This document shows positions 60,801 through 64,000 of a stretch of 64,000 nt of DNA, one piece after another. Positions within the stretch are counted from its first letter, which is position 1. Each line of letters starts with the position of its first letter. A program made the translations under genes and the position numbers. Source of the stretch: Agelas oroides (lineage: Eukaryota > Porifera > Demospongiae > Agelasida > Agelasidae); the NCBI GenBank assembly GCA_949130485.1, contig OX422197.1, forward strand, positions 6,676,991-6,740,990, given 5' to 3'. A model generated the notes under the pieces. The model ran no database searches. It was not told the DNA's origin and saw nothing but the letters and a program-made list of their open reading frames with translations.

Positions 60801-63800
60801 GAAGTTGAGATGAAGAGTACAGTTGCAAGTGTGAAGGATGCAATTGAGAAGAAGCTGGGTGTTCCTCCCAGACAGCAGTGTTTGTTGTTTGCTGGGAGAG
60901 AGATGGAGAACGACCGGGCTCTCTGGGACTACAGCATCTCTAACAGGAGTACACTGCATCTGATATCCCCTGAGAATTCAGAAACAGGCTGACAGATAAC
61001 TTAGTTGTCTATAATACTTTTTTCCCAAATCCTTTCACAAATTTGGAATTCATTCTTCTGTATATCTGAGACGTGAATAAGTAATGTACACTGTGGTAGG
61101 TTAGGACCACGAAACATTGTGTTGTATGTCTCCTCACAGTTATGAGGATGGTATTTGAAATGGGCTTGAGGAAAATGAAATCAAGATGCAGCTAAGATTT
61201 GATCCTAGGTCTTATGAATGTTGCTTGGATGTTCTTACCGCTGAGCCATTAGAGCCCTGCCATAGTTTGGCTGAATCTCTTTGTAGACTTTCTCTGTGTG
61301 GTACTGAGCACTTGCCTGGCCTGTCAGGCGTAGTTCTTACATTCTTGCTGCAACCCCGCTACTATCCAAGCTGGATCTCCGTTTTGTTTTCTTCAAACAA
61401 CAACTGCGAATATTGCCACAAAGGTATTATTATTCCTTCCTACATCGGGTCTCCTCAGACTCATGTAGTCCTTGACAGTAAGTTCAAGGCTAAGATAATG
61501 CTGATTCCTAATTTTGTGGGGTGCTTGGGTTTATATAGTAACCACACCCACTCTTGCACACAAATGCACCCACTCTTGCACACAAATGCACCCACTCTTG
61601 CACACAAATGCACCCACTCTTGCACACAAATGCACCCACTCTTGCACACAAATGCACCCACTCCAGAGACTGGTACGTCACATGGTACAGTTAAACCCAG
61701 AGGATCGGTTCACTGTGGAGGAATACCTCAGGATATACAAGGGTAATGCTGTCCAGGGGGGAGGGGAGAGAGTGGCTAGGGGGGACACACCAGTGTACAC
61801 TCTGCGCCCTCGATGCTGCTCAGTGTTGTTCCAAGGCTTATTGTCACTTGCAGTATGAAAACTTGGGCAGGGTAATGCTGTCCAGGGGGGAGGGGAGAGG
61901 GGAGAGAGTGGCTAGGGGGGACACACCAGTGTACACTCTGTGCCCTCGATGCTGCTCAGTGTTGTTCCTAGGCTTATTGTCACTTGCAGTATGAAAACTT
62001 GGGCAGAGTAATGCTGGGGGGGGGAGGTGGGGGGGGAGAGAGTGGCTAGGGGGGGACATACCAGTGTATGCTTTCTACCAAATAGGAGTGGCCTAGGACA
62101 TTGGTACTGCAATAGTGGGGTGGGGATCTGCCCCATACCTAGTATAATCTATCGACTCTCTGATGGTAGAAGTCACTTATTCAAACATATTCAGACCAAG
62201 GGATGCTCACATAACCGAAACATTCAGATAATTCGTACAATGAACTTACTTTCCACACATCTATTATTCAGGGTTTAGATGACTGGCAGAGACTCTGCCT
62301 CATTCCCATAGTGTCATAGGAATGAGACTATTGACAATGAAGTTATCATCTTCCCTCCAGGTCTTATATTCCCCGAGTATTTCTACTCCTTCCTCCACGG
62401 CTATTTCAAGCAGTTCAGTGTAATCTCACCCCTCACACCAGACCAGTGCATCCAGAAGTGAGCCCCTCTCTTGCTAGCAGTATTCCATTTTGCATTACAC
62501 ATTTGGTCACATGGTATCTTGTGATAGTCACATGACATTTAGTTTATTTTACTAGTCTCTCCAGCATAGAAGAATCCAGCATTATAAGAATACCATAACA
62601 ATCGGAGCATTCAGTACAGCCTATATAAAGGATTGTGAGGGCTGGTGGTAGCCTCGTTCCCAGGCTCCTCCGCTCCAGAACGCGGAATTGAACTTGTGCA
62701 TGCGGAAAGAGCCTGGTATTTATTCTCACGTGAGAACCCTCAAAGATAGAACGGAGGTAGAACGACCTTAATTGCGTGTGGGCATACCCGAGACTCAGAA
62801 CAGGAAAAACAGCGAAGGTAGCGGCCAACTTACTACATGTATCTAGTTATCGGGGAGCGAATATCATACACACCGAGCATTGAACGCATAGTTGGTTGAA
62901 TAACGTGCAAAACGTTGCCTTTCTGTTTTAGTCCTATTTCGATTACGTCATGCCTACGTAGAAAAGATACCAGCTCTCCACACGTGTACAATTTGCGTTC
63001 CGGAGAGCCTGGGAACGAGGCTAGGCTGGTGGTTGCCCAGCCGGTCATAGCTCAGTGGCAGAACACTGGTACTTCACGCCAGGGATCCTGAACTCCATTC
63101 TGGCAACTACCGTCCTCATCACCACCATCTAAACGTGTTCACTTACAACTGAGGCAAGATGCTCTAAGTAATTTTTTCTTCCACCTGATGAAAGTGCACT
63201 GTCATGCAATTTGTCTTATGTACAGGCTGTACAGTGACATTGAGGCCATCATTGCTAACCTGCTGCTCAATAAACAGAAGGAAGACAGGGAGGTTGGATA
63301 CGGAGGTGCGTGCAGCAAACATGGGCTAGGTGATAGACCAGCATTCAGCTAGCCTTGTTACCTAGGATCTTAAGCATCTGGGGGCCCCTACTACGCAGCC
63401 TTCTCACATTGTACCTCCCCCATCTCTCCCTGCAGACTCCCTGGTGATTGTGCTCTCAGCCATCACATCACATCTGAGGCTGGCCCAGGTGAAACATCAG
63501 TGCATGTTGGGATCAATATCAATCTTGTTTATTTAGTCATTGATGTGCTGTGTGATGGATTACAACATTCCAGCCCTCCCTCCCCTCCTCTCTCCCCTCC
63601 TCCCTTCCCTCTTCCCTTCCCTCCTCCCTCCCCTCCTCCCTCCCCTCCTCCCTCTCCTCCTCCCTCCCCTCCTCCCTCCCCTCCTCTCCCCTCCTCCCTT
63701 CCCTCTTCCATCCTTCTTCCCTCCCCTCCTCCCTCCCTCCTTCCTTCCCTCCCTCCCTTCCCTCTCTCCCTTCCCTCCCTCGTTTCCATCTCCCTTCTCT

Positions 63801-64000
63801 CCCTCCCTTCCTTCCTTTCCTCCCTCCTTCCTTCCCTTCCTCCCTCCTTCCTTCCTTCCTTCCCTCCTTCCTTCCCTACCTCCCTTCCCTCCCTCCATGT
63901 CTCAGTTTGCAGCCTCAAAGCTGCAGGCTCTTGAGATGATGATGCGAATCTCACATCATGTGACAGACGAGTGTATTCTGGAAAGGCTGGTACCATACCT
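54801..64000 (+). CDS. PIK3R4: VPS15 / phosphoinositide 3-kinase regulatory subunit 4 (5' part, 15 exons, runs off right edge)
   Basis: VPS15 is the pseudokinase scaffold of the class III PI3-kinase (VPS34) complexes that make PI3P for endosomal sorting and autophagy. The spliced product starts [20 protein letters not shown]. Gly-2 of MGNQ is the N-myristoylation site expected for membrane attachment. Then follow the beta-strand lysine region ([14 protein letters not shown]), the helix stretch LPFQKF...[11 protein letters not shown], the catalytic loop HGDIKTEN (HGD rather than HRD, as in VPS15), TDFASFKP in place of [15 protein letters not shown], and [14 protein letters not shown] followed by [18 protein letters not shown]. 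The first HEAT repeats begin around [16 protein letters not shown]. About 407 of roughly 1,350 residues lie in the window. Every intron is GT-AG and every junction keeps phase, with no stop, so the gene looks intact. Recognition is from family sequence; the HEAT and WD40 parts are beyond the edge. Confidence 0.95.
55109..55172. repeat. Foldback MITE in VPS15 intron 1
   Basis: AACCTCATTCCCAGATTCCTCC and its inverted partner GGAGCCTGGGAATGAGGCT form a short hairpin. The rest of intron 1 (54893-55218) shows nothing distinctive. Confidence 0.7.
55387..55474. repeat. Foldback MITE in VPS15 intron 2
   Basis: GCCTTGTTCCCAGACCTTTCC pairs with GGAAGGTCTGGGAATCAGGC, with CACTTGCAGTG in the loop, as in copies at 13525 and 56080. 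Confidence 0.75.
55490..55614. repeat. (CACT)n / (CA)n microsatellite in intron 2
   Basis: About 125 bp of alternating CACT tetranucleotide and CA dinucleotide runs, ending 18 bp before the exon 3 acceptor. Confidence 0.95.
55721..55870. repeat. Compound foldback at the exon 3 donor (intron 3)
   Basis: Two direct copies of TAGCCTCGTACCCAGGCTCC (55730 and 55781) are followed by one inverted copy ending ACGAGGCTA. The second direct and the inverted copy pair over about 50 bp each (55757-55868), including AAGCAAAC outside the family terminus. The repeat starts two bases after the donor GT, so the donor context GTAAGCAAAC is itself part of the duplicated sequence. Confidence 0.8.
56080..56184. 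repeat. Foldback MITE in intron 3, 3' half
   Basis: TAGCCTTGTTTCCTGGCCTTC pairs with GGAAGGCCTGGGAACAAGGCTA. The centre contains CACTTGCAGTATACTACTGC. It is about 90 bp upstream of the exon 4 acceptor. Confidence 0.78.
56588..56664. repeat. Foldback MITE in intron 5
   Basis: AGCCTCATTCCCAGGCTTTCC pairs imperfectly with GCTGGGAAGGAGCTTAGGAA. Diverged member of the same family. Confidence 0.6.
57477..57692. mobile_element. Two tandem foldback MITEs in intron 7 flanked by three TCTGGTCT copies
   Basis: The first hairpin (57477-57588) runs from TAGCCTCGTTCCTAGGCCTC to GAGGCCTGGGAATGAAGCT and the second (57598-57692) from TAGCCTCATCCCCAGGCCTC to GAGGCCTGGAAATGAGGCTA. The octamer TCTGGTCT lies just before the first, between the two, and just after the second. 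This fits an 8-bp target duplication followed by a tandem copy. Confidence 0.8.
58120..58213. repeat. Degenerate foldback MITE in intron 9
   Basis: TAGCCTCATATTATGAAGTC and the inverted end GAGCCTGGCTACAAGGCT, with GCTTGCAGTATGG in the centre. Poorly preserved. Confidence 0.55.
58238..58648. mobile_element. hAT-like MITE in intron 9 with 8-bp target duplication
   Basis: TACCAGCC flanks the element on both sides (58238-58245 and 58641-58648). The body begins CAGAGGAGGGAGGACATGAC and ends in a partly complementary ACGTGATCGCATCCTGA. Internal arms pair imperfectly over most of the length, for example GACATTCCAAGG with CCTTGGAATGTC and GTTTTCGACA with TGTCGAAAAC. The remainder of intron 9 (58649-59056) has only a short meaningless open frame. 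Confidence 0.7.
59304..60992 (+). CDS. Intronless multi-ubiquitin-like-domain protein (seven UBL repeats) nested in VPS15 intron 10
   Basis: The 562-residue frame starting [12 protein letters not shown] divides into seven divergent ubiquitin-like modules: about residues 1-88, 92-166, 179-254, 256-328, 331-404, 408-481 and 484-556. Module 5 is the closest to ubiquitin ([20 protein letters not shown], then [18 protein letters not shown]). Modules 6 and 7 keep [16 protein letters not shown] and [17 protein letters not shown]. Unlike polyubiquitin, modules 1-5 lack a terminal Gly-Gly and the protein ends ENSETG. Only module 6 ends with a degenerate RSGG (481-484). It is therefore probably a non-processed scaffold or binding protein rather than a conjugated modifier, but that is inference. 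The frame is also open upstream to 59280 without an ATG. It lies on the same strand as VPS15 and has no introns. The function is not recognised. Confidence 0.85.
   Translation: MHVEVYTINPGGNRVTARVEIELDEGVESLKSKIHQHLGILPYRQRLIAFPAESEQRRSSPVTLQTGSSLRDHGLTQYGTVIKVELYNRAGMEMTVKKVGGKITLTMYPPVVCTILDIKRMIGDLEGTPPDHQRLIHAGRTLENYQYLANYGFTDSGNTIDLVPKVCHRFSCSLCKGKDVVVELPGGHLFQLEVEPSTTVEEVKTRIEEKGEVPFDHQSLYIGTKLLEDGHALGEYLEHFRMNRNSSLRVELSYKVPIWFKLYTGKSWCIDVDIYHPLESLKPQLENKANTSWANLCLVQDGKFVESHCSLKESGIQENSVIHVGLRLQTQICISIKTLTGKLVTLDVEPWARVGDVKALITEEVGIPAGKQTLFFKGRCLDDRSTLAECGAQNDSMFCVVYRISGRTQINVTTIAGAMFGFEVDATDGILTLKEKLHKVEQIKIPPEDQRLVFDGHLLEDQYTISDYGIRNGSVIYIVPRSGGLLLFVQTLSHKSFSVEVEMKSTVASVKDAIEKKLGVPPRQQCLLFAGREMENDRALWDYSISNRSTLHLISPENSETG
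59326..59362. repeat. Perfect 17-bp-arm hairpin at the start of the UBL gene
   Basis: TCAACCCGGGCGGTAAC and its exact reverse complement are separated by CGT, 22 bases after the ATG at 59304. The hairpin encodes [11 protein letters not shown] at the first beta-turn of module 1. Confidence 0.95.
60993..61190. other. 3' flank of the UBL gene
   Basis: AT-rich sequence with no recognisable polyadenylation tail. AATAAG near 61076 is the nearest polyadenylation-like signal. No poly(A) tract or target duplication was seen that would prove a retrocopy origin. Confidence 0.35.
61191..61265 (-). repeat. tRNA-like (SINE head) sequence, minus strand
   Basis: On the minus strand TGGCTCAGCGGT (61237-61248 region) fits an internal A box and TAGGATCAAATC (61196-61207) fits a B box, about 30 nt apart. 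Downstream on the same strand ATACCATCCTCATAAC resembles the tail after the tRNA-like piece at 63040. A tRNA-derived SINE is likelier than a working tRNA. Confidence 0.5.
61545..61666 (+). repeat. 22-bp minisatellite running into the exon 11 acceptor
   Basis: Five full copies of CACCCACTCTTGCACACAAATG (starts 61545, 61567, 61589, 61611, 61633) plus a sixth truncated copy CACCCACTCCAG (61655-61666). The AG of that last copy is the VPS15 exon 11 splice acceptor. Confidence 0.95.
61742..62070 (+). repeat. Tandem triplication (~129-136 bp) starting at the exon 11 donor
   Basis: Copies start GGTAATGCTG at 61742 and 61871 and AGTAATGCTG at about 62007. Each continues with a G-rich run, GTGGCTAGGGGGGACA, and (in the first two) GATGCTGCTCAGTGTTGTTC and CACTTGCAGTATGAAAACTT. 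The first copy begins with the last exon base and the donor, so the second copy also carries a GGGTAATG donor-like site. Confidence 0.9.
62649..63023. mobile_element. Complete TAGCCTCGTTCCCAGGCT-family MITE in intron 12 with 9-bp target duplication
   Basis: Begins TAGCCTCGTTCCCAGGCT and ends with its exact inverse AGCCTGGGAACGAGGCTA. It is flanked by GGCTGGTGG on both sides (62640-62648 and 63024-63032). Inner sequence includes TTCTCACGTGAGAA, also present in the truncated copy at 50218-50339. 375 bp, no coding capacity. This copy defines the ends of the family scattered through the VPS15 introns. Confidence 0.85.
63040..63113 (+). repeat. tRNA-like (SINE head) sequence in intron 12
   Basis: GCCGGTCATAGCTCAGTGGC has a perfect A-box consensus (TAGCTCAGTGG), but the B-box region (GATCCTGAACTCC) is degenerate and the acceptor ends do not pair well. 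It is followed by ACCGTCCTCATC, shared with the 61191 copy. A tRNA-derived repeat rather than a gene. Confidence 0.5.
63571..63899 (+). repeat. ~330-bp polypyrimidine tract (CCTCCCT)n in intron 14
   Basis: Almost uninterrupted C/T on the plus strand with CCCTCCTCCCTC repeats grading into CCTTCCTTCC, ending just before the exon 15 acceptor ATGTCTCAG. Long open frames across it are low-complexity by-products. Confidence 0.95.

Larger units (their letters stand above)
54801..64000 (+). other. PIK3R4: Exon map of VPS15/PIK3R4
   Basis: Exons inferred from homology plus GT-AG sites with consistent phase: 1, 54801-54892; 2, 55219-55263; 3, 55633-55718; 4, 56273-56328; 5, 56399-56463; 6, 56741-56825; 7, 57110-57162; 8, 57742-57790; 9, 57886-58049; 10, 59057-59183; 11, 61667-61742; 12, 62361-62457; 13, 63226-63305; 14, 63436-63488; 15, 63906 to beyond 64000. 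Exons are small (45-164 bp). Introns range from 70 bp to 2.5 kb (intron 10, which holds a nested gene). The start at 54801 was chosen over the in-frame upstream ATGs at 54705 and 54786 because MGNQ is the conserved myristoylated N-terminus. Confidence 0.88.

Noticed and set aside
59304-60992. Ordinary polyubiquitin gene
   Set aside because: Modules are highly divergent from ubiquitin and each other and lack RGG junctions apart from a degenerate RSGG after module 6.
63040-63113. Functional tRNA gene
   Set aside because: Good A box but degenerate T-arm and poorly paired acceptor ends; it fits a SINE head better.
63500-63996. Proline/serine-rich and glycine/arginine-rich open frames at the right edge
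   Set aside because: Low-complexity translation of a polypyrimidine tract within intron 14.

Overview
This is a eukaryotic, almost certainly invertebrate metazoan, genomic window. Evidence: a 15-exon GT-AG spliced gene whose joined product is recognisably VPS15/PIK3R4, animal-type DNA transposons (PIF/Harbinger, Ginger, hAT-like MITEs) and many short foldback repeats in introns. A demosponge would fit the compact introns and the recurring GCCTCGTTCCCAGGC foldbacks, but the species cannot be fixed from the sequence.

Layout. (1) About 1-50217 is a satellite field built from a ~192-bp monomer, roughly 240 copies over ~46 kb. Its orientation flips: + (1-6654), - (6655-7870), + (7871-11893), - (14309-31363, interrupted), + (31364-39743), - (39744-50217). 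Within blocks there are higher-order repeats of 2, 3, 5, ~11 and ~13 monomers. Because 192 is divisible by 3 and the monomer has few stops in two frames, it makes long open frames on both strands (up to 599 codons). I treat these as satellite by-products, not genes. Two mobile elements interrupt the field: a 2.4-kb element with ~290-bp terminal inverted repeats at an orientation switch (11894-14308), and a 1.6-kb Ginger-type element with TGTCAC termini and a CCGG target duplication (15111-16710). The Ginger element carries an integrase fragment and has two further elements nested inside it.

(2) 50218-54800 is a transposon graveyard. It holds a decayed PIF/Harbinger gene pair in convergent orientation: a Myb/SANT-like protein on + and a HARBI1-like DDE transposase on - that has lost its first two catalytic Asp residues. 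MITEs, including a 291-bp near-perfect hairpin, lie between them.

(3) 54801-64000 is the 5' part of VPS15/PIK3R4: N-terminal myristoylation motif, pseudokinase domain and start of the HEAT repeats, running off the right edge. Every exon junction keeps phase, giving ~407 residues in the window. Intron 10 contains an intronless same-strand gene for a protein of about seven divergent ubiquitin-like domains (59304-60992). Most larger VPS15 introns carry foldback MITEs, simple repeats or tRNA-derived SINE-like pieces.

The two real protein genes both have plausible cellular roles: membrane-trafficking/autophagy PI3-kinase scaffold, and ubiquitin-like signalling. The nested position is the only physical link seen between them.
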